64,000 nucleotides of DNA from Chara braunii. Taxonomy: Eukaryota > Streptophyta > Charophyceae > Charales > Characeae. Positions 11,020 through 22,160 of the stretch are shown piece after piece; positions within the stretch are counted from its first letter, which is position 1; the number at the start of each line of letters is the position of its first letter. The translations under genes and the position numbers were made by a program. The stretch covers positions 106,083-170,082 of the forward strand of contig BFEA01000006.1 of assembly GCA_003427395.1 (NCBI GenBank), in the 5' to 3' direction. Below the pieces are notes generated by a model. The model saw nothing but the letters and a program-made list of their open reading frames with translations, was not told the DNA's origin and did not search any database.

Positions 11020-12095
11020 TTCACAACCAAGATTTTTAGGAATACCTTCATCTGACCTAACCACATCCTCTTTGAAAACCAACCACCCATACCCACTGTA
11101 TACTTGGTCTGTCAGACCTATACCCATCTCTAGCTGCTAAAAAAAACAAAAAGTATACCCAGACCTACTCTACCTGAACATCTTCAGCATATAACTGGTC
11201 ATACCTACCCATAAATATTTTTTTTTCAAGACCACCCATGGCCACCTGAACGCAAACCGTTTGTTAACCACCCGTACCCCACCCTACCCAATTTTTTAAA
11301 ACTATACCCACCCGTGCTTGTCACCCACCCTACCCTAACCGCCCATAACTGCCCCTAGTTGTCCCTAACTGCCCTTAACTGCCCTTAACTGCCCCTAACC
11401 GCCCCTAACTACCCCTAACTGCCCCTAACTGCCCTAACTGTCCTTAATTGCCCTAACTTTTTTTTTTTTAAACTGCCCCTAATTATCCTTTATCGGCCCC
11501 AACCGTCCCCAACCCTTGGACGTGACATGATTTACGTGAGAATTTTTATTATTACTATTATTATTATTATTTATTTTTTCTAGATGTGGCAGCTTCTGCA
11601 GCTACTGCCGCAACCGTGACAACAACAATTGTCATATTTGTTCACTCTGATGATGCTATGGATGCATCTGGTGCTACAGTAGCCAATGCAATCTGTGTAA
11701 CATCTACAAATGCAACAACCCTCGGTCTATCACACATACATACACTCTCACACACAGACACAGACAAACACACAAATATTACATACACAGGGTTACACAC
11801 ATATGAAAATAGTCTGTAAATTTGAAAACCAAAAAATAAAATACAATAAAATATGAAATTCACCCTTGCAAAAAAAATGTTTGCTTAATGGGAAAGCGAG
11901 AAATTTGGAATATGAGAAAAGTGTCACGCTTGACAAAAAATACAAAGCCTGCAAGGCTACAAGACTCACATCGGGTATACCACGGTTACCCGATGGAAAC
12001 CTTTACTCGGCCGTACCCACCCCTTTTTGTTTTTGGCCACCCGTACCTGCCCATACCCGTCTATTTTTTTTTCTGGCCGCACATACTCGTTTTTT
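11020..12095. repeat. TACCC/CCCTAAC-rich insert in LINE ORF2, copy 1
   Basis: A low-complexity segment between the RT region and the C-terminal domain: ACCCATACCC-type words, a degenerate ~10-bp minisatellite of CCCCTAACTG (11,340-11,460), AT and T tracts, short CA-rich parts, and CCCGTACCC words at about 11,975-12,060. The related segment in copy 2 (about 25,010-26,290) sits at the same place and is followed there by intact zinc-binding coding sequence, so it interrupts ORF2 rather than ending it. The CCCTAAC words resemble telomeric repeats only superficially. Confidence 0.6.
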
Positions 12096-12097
12096 GA

Positions 12098-12522
12098 ACA
12101 ATCCTAGGGAAGTTGGTCAGGATTCAGGATGGTAAGCTGGTATTGGACGAATGGTTGGTTAGCGTAGAAAATATACATGGGCGCTCGGTATGTCTCCATA
12201 GTAGGAGGGCAGTTGAAAAGGTCTTGGGTTTGGAGGGAGTGCCACAGAGATCTAAGGAGCTTAGGCTCCCCTACCCCATGTTAGGGGTGGGTCGTTATTT
12301 AGGATTGGTATTCATTGGTGTTGTCTGAAGATCAGGGGCTGGTCCCCTCGGGGTGCAGTCCCACCCCGTAAGCGAAACAGGGTAATGCTCCCAGCCCTCT
12401 GGGTAGACTGTGAGGACCCCGGCCTCGTTTCGAATGCATATTGATAATATACGCCTTGGGCACTGGGTCCGTATTTAGGGGGGGAAAAAGAAAAAAAGAA
12501 AAAAAGAAAAGAAAAGAATAAA
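12098..12522 (+). pseudogene. LINE ORF2 C-terminal tail and 3' UTR, copy 1
   Basis: The last ~75 codons of ORF2 (open to 12,328), including GKLVLDEWLVSVE, are followed by a 3' UTR with GATCAGGGGCTGGTCCCCTC and an A-rich tail with interspersed G (12,483-12,522). Copy 2 shows the same tail after an intact zinc-binding domain, so copy 1 arose by deletion up to about 12,096. Confidence 0.7.
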
Positions 12523-12569
12523 CCCTACTAATACCGATCAGGGGTATGAAGCTGGTTGACACTAAGTGC

Positions 12570-12653
12570 GTCGCAGGCAGTCATGAGCTCAAACCCACAA
12601 CCTCCCGAAGTGAATGCCATTTGCGTGCCTAACCAACTGAGCTACCGGTAGGC
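12570..12653 (-). repeat. tRNA-derived SINE head (or tRNA pseudogene)
   Basis: On the minus strand GGTAGCTCAGTTGGTTAGGC matches a tRNA D-arm/A-box and GTGGGTTTGAGCTC matches a T-arm/B-box, about 40 nt apart as in a tRNA. Acceptor pairing is poor, so it is not a functional tRNA. Downstream on that strand the sequence runs into a T-rich tract that is the complement of the LINE A-tail, so the LINE and this SINE share or abut their ends. Copy 2 (27,371-27,446) has lost part of the A-box. Confidence 0.5.
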
Positions 12654-12942
12654 CTCTTGATAGTGTGTATTTTTCACTCGACTCATCAGCTACCGGTAGG
12701 CCTATGGATAGTGTGTCTTTTTCACTCAACTCGTCACCACTTCGACTTTTGTTGATGCGGTCGCGGACGAACATGCCCACCCACACGCAAACAAAAGGCC
12801 TCTTGTCGCAGAAAACAGCGTTCATCCTTTGTTCTTTGTTGCCCAATGTTCCAGTTCTCTTCATATAGGCGGTCGATGTGCGGTCGGTGTGCGGGCAAGT
12901 ACTTTCGTTTTCCCTCGAACATAAGGAATAATAATAAAAATT

Positions 12943-12990
12943 CACACACACACACACACACACACACAACACACACACACACACACACGC
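12943..12990. repeat. (CA)n microsatellite
   Basis: About 24 CA units with two interruptions. The copy at about 27,735-27,790 is longer. The two halves of an imperfect direct repeat (TACTTTCGTTTTCCCTCGAACATAA-like) flank it on both sides. Confidence 0.95.
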
Positions 12991-13255
12991 ACACACACAA
13001 AGAGTACTTTCGTCTTCCCTCGAACATAACGCAGCCTGATAATGAATATCTACAAGCTATATTTTCGGTCAGGTGCGATGAAATGGGGGTGCCTTGAGTT
13101 CGGGGGAAGACCAAAGTCTATAGAGGTCAGCTTTTGTGACCGCATGCAAACTCAATTGCGGTCACATGCGTACTCAACCACAAAAAGCGAGGTCAAAGGC
13201 ACCTACATGACAACGAAACCTTGGAATGAATGGGAAAGAAAAAAAAGAAAGGTGT

Positions 13256-13258
<3 letters not shown>

Positions 13259-13313
<55 letters not shown>

Positions 13314-13330
13314 ATTTTTTTTTTTTTTTT
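13259..13330. repeat. (CT)n plus poly-T microsatellite
   Basis: (CT)n of about 25 units followed by a T-tract. The corresponding tract in unit 2 is 28,050-28,125. Confidence 0.95.
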
Positions 13331-13924
13331 CGTATTCGCTTAGCAATAATCAACAGGGCGGACGGTTCTCCACAACATCTAGATGCACTTGCCGTCACAC
13401 ACATAAACACAACCACAAAAAAGGATTGCATAGAAAATGATCGCAAAAAACGAGCAAACACAAAAAGATTCCGGTTACATGCGTGGAGGCGTAAAGACCA
13501 AAAACAGACTACCAACTGATGATAGAGAGTTCTGAGTTCTGCTTCTGGGGTAAAAACGGGATCAGAGGTCTGACAAACCCTTGTTATAGAGATTAACTTT
13601 GAATTACCTCAAGAGCCGGTCATAAATCCTGATGACACTTTCTTTTTTTTTTCTTTTTTTTTTTCTTTTTTTTTTTGAAGAAAAAAAAATGGGTTGCCAC
13701 CCATTTAGTTTGGATCATGCTGATGGGTCATACTAGGGCTCAAACACACCGACTGATCATACTTAGGCTCTTACAAGACTCCTGCCATTAGTCATGTACT
13801 GCACATGGCACAACAACCTAACCAAAGAAGCATAAGAAAAGGTAGAGAGGAGAAAACATGGTAACACAAGAATGCACATAGAAAGTAGAGCTCGAAAGAA
13901 AGGGGGAAATAAAAAACAAAACAA

Positions 13925-13925
<1 letters not shown>
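13331..13925. repeat. Inter-LINE spacer with repeat R2, copy 2
   Basis: Non-coding spacer matching about 28,126-28,690 and, from 13,440 on, 2,180-2,660. It contains the GGGTTGCCACCC palindromic word after an A-tract. No gene is seen. Confidence 0.6.

Positions 13926-13984
<59 letters not shown>
13926..13984. repeat. (CT)n microsatellite ending at a single N
   Basis: (CT)n runs to 13,984. Base 13,985 is N, followed by poly-G and the start of the second duplicated block, which looks like a scaffold join rather than read-through sequence. Confidence 0.9.
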
Positions 13985-13985
13985 N

Positions 13986-16665
13986 GGGGGGGGGGGGGGG
14001 GTGTGTGCTGACTCACCCGCATGGCCGCCTCCTCTGCGCGCTGCTCCAGCTAGGGGGAATACACGCTGGAAGCGATTTCGAACCCCTCCACCCAGCCCCT
14101 TGCCGCCAGCCTTAACTACCGGTCACCCCCATCGACCCGGCCCTACAACCTCAAAACCCCCGCCAGGACCACCGCCGGCGACCGGTACCGACACCCGCGA
14201 ACGACGTTCGCGGCCTCCGAAAATGTGTTCTCGCAACGTGTTCGGGACCTGTTCGCGTGGACGGGAAGCACCGCGAACACGTTCGCCGTGCTATGCAGGT
14301 GTCCGCTAGTACCAGACTCAACCAAAGGCTTACACGATTGGTTATGGTCATGGGCTTTCATCAGAGAGATTTATGGATCAAGGTCAGCGAGCGACGACAA
14401 CGTGGGAGTATTGGAGCGACTCGAAGAGGCCAAGGGGTTGAGGGCCCACCGGGGCTATCCCTCTTCGTTTTGCCGTCAACAGAGTCGAAGCGGTACTAGC
14501 GGTTCCTTTTCCTCGTCCGTCGTTTTGCGACGATTAATTTTTCCTAAATATTTTATTATTTATCAACGTTATTATTTTTTATGTTTCGGCGTTTTTTTTT
14601 TCTTTTTTAATTAGGTACGACATCGCTTTTAGCGGTCATCAACGGGGTTTGGCGAGTTGGCTGAAATTGTGTAAAATTCTGACTTTTTGAAGTTACGTGA
14701 TGATGCAGTCCCACGCTGCCGCCCCCTTTTTGTGGATGTGGAATGTGGGTGCAGCATGGGCTGATGTGACCAGCATTGCAGTAAGAACTGATTGAAACCC
14801 CACCCCCGGGTGGCCGTCATGGCAGTCAAGGACCTTGAGCACGCGCCTCTCTTGGAGGGCCCATTTGGTTTCCAGCGTGTCTGAGGTCGTGGCTTCCCTT
14901 GCTTCCCGGTTTGGAGAGTGTTGGTAGTCTGAAGTGGAAGAGAATTGGAGAGTATTCCAAGCGGCCTTGCAGGGCTGCAGCCCTAGGGAGGCGAGGGTTG
15001 CTGCGGGCGTATCGTCCGCCAACCACAATCTGCTGCGAGAGGGTTGTGTGTGAGCATTCCCGTTCGCACTCGGAAGACGGTGGATTATGCCTAGGCTGGG
15101 GCACCAAGGCAAAGGTCGCAATGCCCAGGCTGCTGTTCACGTGGAACCTGCTACCACGAAGATTTGCATCATGACCCGCCCCACCTGGGTTCATTCTGCA
15201 GGTTCCACAGTAGGCCTTGCGCCCTCCTACATGTCGCTGCATTGGAGCGGCCACCACGGCCGAGTATAGGCCGTGCCCAGTAGTGCCGCCCATTTTCAGG
15301 CAAATAGAACCCGCATGTGAATTGTTACGAGCTCCTTAGCTGATTTTGGTTTTCGTGACCACCATCCTGTTGTCTGTATCGCACGGGGCCTCTTCGTGGT
15401 GTTTGGATTAACGCTCAGTTTGACATCCGACGAATAGAGGAAAAGGGCGAGTGAACCTAGACGATACGTTCCACAGGGTGCATGCAGGGCGAGGAAGAAG
15501 GTAACGGCGAGGGGAAGCAGCTATGGCAGAAGTCCAAGACGTGTGCCTCGCTCGTTTCTTGATAAAAACGAGCGGGGAAAGATGCTACGCAGGGGTTTTA
15601 GGCCGGGGCGACCACCAATCGGTGGTCAGAGTAGGCAAGAAGTTAGCAGGTTAGGAGATACGAAGATAAGGTAGTGCGCGAAGATATGGAGGGGTGGTGC
15701 AGACAGAATGTGGTGGAAGCAAAAATCGTAAACTTACCCGATCATTGATGAAAACTAGTGAGTGAAGATCCTATATGGGGGTTGTTGGCCACGGCGAATC
15801 CATTGGTGAAGTAAGAATAGAGGGAGAATTAGTTGGAAGAGGAGTAAGAGGGAAAGGTGACGAGCAGAGGTGGCGAGGATGGAGAAGGAGAGGATGAAAA
15901 GTGAAGATTTCGCCCGACTCTTGATGAAAACGGGCATGAAAAAAAAGGATTCCGGGGTTATCGGACAGGGCAAGCCTAACTACGGTGTCAGATTTGGGAG
16001 ATAGTAAACAGATTCATTAATCAAGAAGTGAAGGTTTGGCTATGTCGAGGGGAATGGGAGCAGATGCATATTACCGCATTTTAGAGGGAAGTTCACTCCG
16101 ATTTTTGTTTATGTTGCTGACGGAGTACCCCCGCTCTATTTCTCTACATGCATGACGAACAAGCAGTGTGTGTATGATCGCAAGAAACGAGCAAACACAA
16201 AAAGATTCTGGTCACATACGTGGAGACGTAAAGACCAGAAACAGACTACCAACTGATGATAGAGAGACCTGAGTTCTGATTCTAGGGTAACAGGGGGATC
16301 AGAGGTCTGACAAACCCTTGTTATAGAGATTAACTTTGAATTACCTCAAGAGCCGGTCATAAATCTTGATGACAATTTCTTTTCTTTTTCTTTATTTTTT
16401 TTAAGAAAAAAAAAATGGGTTGCCACCCATTTAGTTTGGATCATGTTGATGGGTCATACTTAGGCTCAAACACACTGACTGATCATACTAAGGCTCTTAC
16501 AAATCTCCTGCCTTTAGTCATGTACTGCACTTGGCACAACAACCTAACCAAAGAAGCATAAAAAAAGGTAGAGAGGAGAAAACATGGTAACACAAGAACA
16601 CACATAGAAAATAGAACTCGAAAGAAAGGGGGAAACAAAAAACAAAACAACTCTCTTTCTCTTTC

Positions 16666-16697
<32 letters not shown>

Positions 16698-16700
16698 CTT

Positions 16701-16772
<72 letters not shown>

Positions 16773-19700
16773 GCTCTCTCTCCCCCTCCCCTCCCTCTCC
16801 TGAACTGTTAAAATGCAGGTCCGAGTTTGAACTCCACTGGAGCCTGATTATCACATTTACAAAAAAAAACACCTCTCTCTCTCTCTCTCTCTCTCTCTCT
16901 GGCGGCACATCCCTGAACTGTTAAAATGCACATTTTTTATCGCTTTGCAAATACCGCCTGCATGACCTTCTTTTTCTTTTTTTTCTAAAATTTATTTAGT
17001 TTATTTTGATTTGTTTTTTTTTTTCTTGATGTTTGCTTTCCATGTTTATCATCCGCAAAAAAAAAATAAAAAATGATAGCACTCCCTCGCTCCCTCTCTT
17101 TCTCTCACTTGTTCTCTCCCGCATGTAACTCTTTGTGTCTGTTTTGCTATTTTCTCCTTTCTTGTCTATCGTTTTGCTTTATTGTTTTTCTCTTTCATCT
17201 TTTCTACCGTTTTTCCCAAAATAGAACGTTCAGTAAAAAAAAAAGAAAATCAGAACATGTATTTTATTCGTTTAGGGGTACTGACCTAAGTGGCTCGGTG
17301 GCCGGCAACAAAAGTCCCCTACTAGTTTAAAGCTTGACGCCGCCAACCCGCGATTCGCAGATCCTCGGGCTCCAAAGGACCTCACGAGGTCCCCGGACCT
17401 GAGGACGATTCGCCTGGGAAATCCTCGGAGCCCGAGGATTTGTACTCGGACTATTTTCACATTTGTTTTTCGAAAATAGGTTTCGAGGATAGGTGGAACG
17501 ACGACGAAATCCTTGGAGTCACGTCCCCGAGGAGTGTCTAAGGAGGCCCTTAGGTGGGATGGTTTACCAACCGAGAAGTGTCTAAGGCCGCCCTTAGGTG
17601 GGATGGTTTACCAACTTGTATCCTCGTGTAGTCTTGATTTCTCTCTGCATTCAGTGGGACTGGAAGTGAATCGCATAAACTAACAGGTTGATGCTGTCTG
17701 GATAACTCAGGGTTGAAAATAATAAACCCGGCGCATCTCACGGCACCGTTAGCAGCGCTCGGGGCCTAGCGCCGCCGACAGAGTTCCACCACGGTGAACC
17801 TGTCGACCGTCAAGTGGTTCTCGCGCCGGCATGACGCAAGTAACCATGGTGAAAGCAGTAACCATGGCCTTGGCTATGGCAGCATGATCGTTTTAAGCCC
17901 GCCCCGTTTCACCATGACGTATATACTCCACCGCCACGACTAATCTCAAGGGACATCATAGCCAGTCACTGGGCCACCACAGCAAGGACTCCTCCCCCTG
18001 CACCCGAGGTTCGGAACAGGGGCAGCGAAGGGCACAGCGGAGCAGTACAAGCCGACCCAAGATGCAAGCATCAGAAGGCTAGCTCAAGACAAGAGGGTAA
18101 CTCATCTCGATCTTGTCGAACGTACCATTGGTCTATCTCAATGATTGCTGATCGAGGTGCTCTTCCCCTTTTTTCGACAGCTCTTCCACTAGGGAAACAA
18201 CTGAGAACTCTGCTTGATAGGTGCAAGCTATCGCCGCTGCACGATCGCTATCTCGTTCAATAAAATAGATGGAATGCGTAGCTTCCTGTAGATCGGAGGG
18301 TCCAATTTTGCACCGATAGCCTCCCAGAATGGCAGGCTTCTACTAAAGATACTGGAGGTAATTGTTGAACAAAGTCTACCATGCGGCGCGTATGCCGTTA
18401 CTCGTACTACAGGTAGGTAGGAATCATTGAGCGTACTTTCTAGTGTCGCTGGCTGTTACCAAGAGGCATACGGTTCTATAGATTTTTACCTTTCGAGTTC
18501 GGCAGTCGTCGCCGCCCCTCATCCCTTCGGCTCCAAACCCGCCGATCTTAGCCTTCCGCCCGCAGACTAGTTGGCGAGGAGGAAGTCGCTATCGCTATCG
18601 AGACAACTATTGGTTTCAAATCCCCCCCCCCCTATTCCCCCTCCTTTATTCCGCTTGTGCAGAATTCACCTCGCAAGAACCAGGGTCTTAAATGGCAGCC
18701 ACAGATGGGGTCAAGGTTGTGATGACCGAAGGGGAGACAGACTCTCCTTAGAGCGAGCAGGACAGACTGTCCGAAGAAAGAGTTGGAATCTTATGCTCAA
18801 TGTGCTATGATGATGGCCACAACCCCGAGGATATTCCCTTTGAGGATGTCACTATAGAAGGCAACGAGGCGGTGGTAACAGTTGATCACCGTNTCGNTGA
18901 AATCAACATTCANTGGTTGAAAGAACGNACAGTGGTTGTCATATTCCGAGATGAAGCCAGGAATCTTCCAAGAAAAGTGAAGGAGGATATCGTCCGCTCA
19001 TATGAGAATGGCTGGAAAAAGGAGGGAATCTTTGATCCGTCGGTAGGCAGGGGCAAAATTAAATTTGAGGGACCAAATGTTGTATCTTATGTGGCAAGAG
19101 ACAGAGTGGTTGTTGAATGGATGGTAAATGAAGGTGCGGGAGAGGTGAAACTGAAAGGGAGGAGGTATGTATTTGAAACGAAAGCATGGATGCCCAAAGC
19201 AGAACGGAAAGAATTCAGAAGAATAGAGCTTGAAAACACGTTCTGGGTTGTAGCAGTACAAGTGTCGTTAGATGCCTACTTCTACCTTCGTTCATCCTTA
19301 GCTCGTGTCATCGGACCAGTACTGAAGATGGATGAACCAGACAGATTCAATTATAATCCTCGACTGTTGAATATCCGTTGTGAACTGGATCCTTCATGCT
19401 GGGAAAGGTTCATGGATCGGGTTTGGGTGAGAACCAAACAGGGAGATATGGTAGAAGTAAAGCTTGCATCCGCAACCACACCCTTTTGTACACGATGCAA
19501 ATGGTATTTCCACTCGGACGAGGAATGCACCCGATCAAAGAATAACCAGAACAGAAGGCGAAGCAAGTTCAGAGGAGAGAGAGTGTCACGTATGGAGGAG
19601 GACGAGGATGATAGATCATCCCTGACATTCAGTTCTAGTGCGCAGTCTGAACACGGTTCTCGCTCAGCCTATAGGCGGGGAACCTCGAAGTACAAGGGTC

Positions 19701-20185
19701 CGCTATCTCACCAGAATTCCCAGAGATCGAACCTTCGATCCAGAAGCCCCTCACCAGTCCGACCCCCTCCCCTGGACGTACGATCCCCTGGCGCCCTACC
19801 GAAAGACAACAGCGCACAATTAGGACGAATCAATCCGGTTTTTTTCCCAAATCCTAGACGCGAGTTTGACCCGTACGGGGGAATAAGAATGGACATGCAG
19901 CCTCGAATGAGAGGCGAATTCACCCCACCGATGCACAACCCAGGCCTACTGGATGATATCAGCGACCATGGTAGGGCAAGAACCACCCCCCCTGACACAG
20001 AGTCTCTCGTACACACCAGGTCAATCCGCCCCAGTCCTCTAGTGGCTAGGTCATCGACTGTAGGACAGAACCAATCACCTTCTCACCGCTTCCCTCTCAT
20101 AGGAGTTGCAGCTTCCACAGTTGATGCTCAAGGGCGAAGCGCTAGGGGACAGTCCCCTTTGAAAGTTCCTAAGACGATTAGACCA
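13986..20185. repeat. Large direct duplication, copy 2
   Basis: No difference found from 1-6,200, so it includes the unrecognised 5' stretch (13,986-15,485), the ~180-bp hairpin repeat (about 15,485-15,995), repeat R2 (about 16,165-16,645), poly-T/(CT)n (16,668-16,900), the LINE upstream module (16,901-18,005) and the first part of the LINE ORF1. Features within it are as described for the first copy. Confidence 0.9.
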
Positions 20186-20988
20186 AATGCCTCCCCTGCT
20201 TAATTGCTGCTATTAAAGGCAGCCCACGCTTTGAACGGCCCAGGTAAAGAGACGTCCAAGACCTTAGTATCCAGCCAATCCGAATCGGTAAGATCAATCA
20301 GATCTCCAACATAATTACGGCAAACAGGCCTTAAGACCTCAAGGAGTCGAAGGGCAATTACTGCCTCAAAGACCCAGTCCACGTCAATGGAAAAATGGCG
20401 TGTGCCCATAGTCTGCTCGCTGATTAATGGGTCGATCCATGTCGTCGCATGGCAAGCAGAGGACTTGAGAATCAACCTCCCGTCACAAAAGACAGAGGAG
20501 CCGATTACACCGACAACATTTTAGATGCAACGAAACAACAATTCGGTGAACGCTTCCCTTTGGGATTGGTCCCGGACATGGCCATGCCACGGTTCTATCA
20601 GGATCTTTCCAACCGTATCTGCAAGGTTTTCGTACCATTGTTGGACGCGTTCATCGTACCCTTCAAAATGGATGGTCTCCTCATGGAAGGCATGAGACTG
20701 ATTCCATTATCCATATTTGTTGAAGAGGACTCAGTCTCCCTGCAACAAATATGGGTTCAACATGTCTCAGACGCTGTATTTTTTAGCAAGCTCAACAACA
20801 AACTGCCAAGAAACAAGCCTCTACAGTCCCTGTTCTTGAAGAACGTATTCACCCAGAAATGAACGACCACTGCTACATCTGGTTCGTCTTCCAGAACGGG
20901 ATCCTGACCCCCACAAACCTCTGGCCTAAGGCCTCATCACCCACCTCCTATCCAATCAGGGGCACTGGTCACCAGAATGAATGGATAA
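18692..20988 (+). pseudogene. LINE ORF1, copy 2
   Basis: Identical to copy 1 up to 20,185, with the same early TAG (18,749-18,751) and the same N bases. It then has a TAA at about 20,201-20,203 (TGCTTAATTG, where copy 3 has CAATTG), which truncates the protein before the C-terminal domain. The C-terminal portion is still readable at 20,449-20,862, with the same frameshift and TGA as copy 1. The CCHC knuckle is at about 19,485-19,530. Confidence 0.75.
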
Positions 20989-22160
20989 ACTTAACATTGC
21001 TTCTTGGAATATAAGGGGTTTATGCGATGTATCTCGAAGGGGTAAAAAATCAAGGCTGAAATTCTGGCTTCACTACTAGAAAGTATGGATCGTATGTCTG
21101 CAAGACACAAGCGGTTATCGGGTAGCTGAAAATTCAGGAATGAAAACTATGAAGTGAGAGTTTTTGGCAGTCTGAAAATCCTGAATGGTCCTGAAGTGGT
21201 GAAAGGTCCGAAGACCCTAAAAACCACATGTTTAGGCAGGCTCCATCCTTAAGTGGTCAAGTGAGAGTTTTGGGCAGTCCGAAAATCCTGAATGGTCCTC
21301 AAGTAGTGAAAGGTCCGAAGACCATGAAAACCACCCTTCACCACTTGAGGATGCGGCCTGACTAAACAGGTGGTTTACGGGGTCTTCGGAGTTTTCACCA
21401 CTTCAGGACCATTCCGAGTTTTCACCACTTCAGGACCATGAAAACCACCCTTCACCATCCATAAAAGGTCCGAAGACCATAAAAAACAATTTGTTTAGGC
21501 AGGTTGAATCCTCAAGTGGTGAAGGGTGTCCTGAAGTGGTGATGAAAAATACGAGTGTTATTAACATTCTCTCCTACAATAAACAAAGTTGGACGAAAAG
21601 AAGATCGGAGAGTTGGGCAACTCGTGGGATGACCCTCAACTCTAGTCCCCTGCAATCGGGACAAGAGGGGGGGTGGGGATCTTGCTACATAGGGAGCTCC
21701 CGGTCCAAATCCTGGACTCTGCCGCAGACTTGTGGGGCAGGTGGGCTTGGATAAAGCTCTCTGTATATGGACTCGACTGGGCTATTATAACGGTATACGC
21801 CCCGGTAGATAGGGCAGAGAGGAATAAAATTTTCCAGGATCCGATAGCCTACACCCCGGACGTCGACAACCTTCTGATAACAGGGGATTGGAATTGCTCC
21901 CTGGATGATCTAACTGGGACGTCAGGGGGATCCCCTGACATTCATGCACTAATGGAGCTCTTGACAGACTTGGAACTCTGTGATGCGTTCAGACTTATAC
22001 ATCCCATAGACCCTCGCTATACCTAGGGGTCGCAGGCCAGAGAAGGTAACAACTCAGGCTCGCTCAGAAGACTTGATTTTGCAGTTCTGAACCCAACCGG
22101 GTGGGACGTACTTCTGAACATATAGGTAATTGGGAACCCCATGTCTGATCACTACCCAAT
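20981..22160 (+). pseudogene. LINE ORF2 endonuclease domain, copy 2
   Basis: As copy 1, but the catalytic GDWN motif is intact (ITGDWNCSLDD, about 21,880-21,912). The foldback insert occupies 21,111-21,586. Stops follow IDPRYT (22,024-22,026) and occur again near 22,124 (ATATAGGTAATT, where copy 1 has GTAGAG). SDHYPIKLTF is present at about 22,144-22,173. Confidence 0.7.
21111..21586. mobile_element. Foldback-like insert, copy 2
   Basis: Identical, as far as I can see, to 7,126-7,601, with the same direct and inverted modules and the same decayed right flank. Confidence 0.6.

Larger units (their letters stand above)
4021..12522 (+). mobile_element. Non-LTR retrotransposon (plant-type LINE), copy 1, degenerate
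   Basis: In order: 5' UTR (4,021-4,706), ORF1 with a CCHC knuckle, ORF2 with an endonuclease/exonuclease/phosphatase-type endonuclease, a reverse transcriptase, the tail of a C-terminal domain, and an A-rich 3' end (12,483-12,522). The 5' boundary is set by the shared GGTTCGG start of all three copies. Two foreign segments interrupt ORF2: a foldback insert at 7,126-7,601 and a TACCC-rich segment at about 11,020-12,095. Stops and frameshifts in both ORFs show it is inactive. Relative to copy 2 it has lost about 840 bp around 12,096, including the zinc-binding motif of the C-terminal domain. Confidence 0.85.

Noticed and set aside
11340-11460. Interstitial telomere repeat
   Set aside because: CCCCTAACTG units are degenerate and of the wrong period for CCCTAAA or CCCTAA telomeres.
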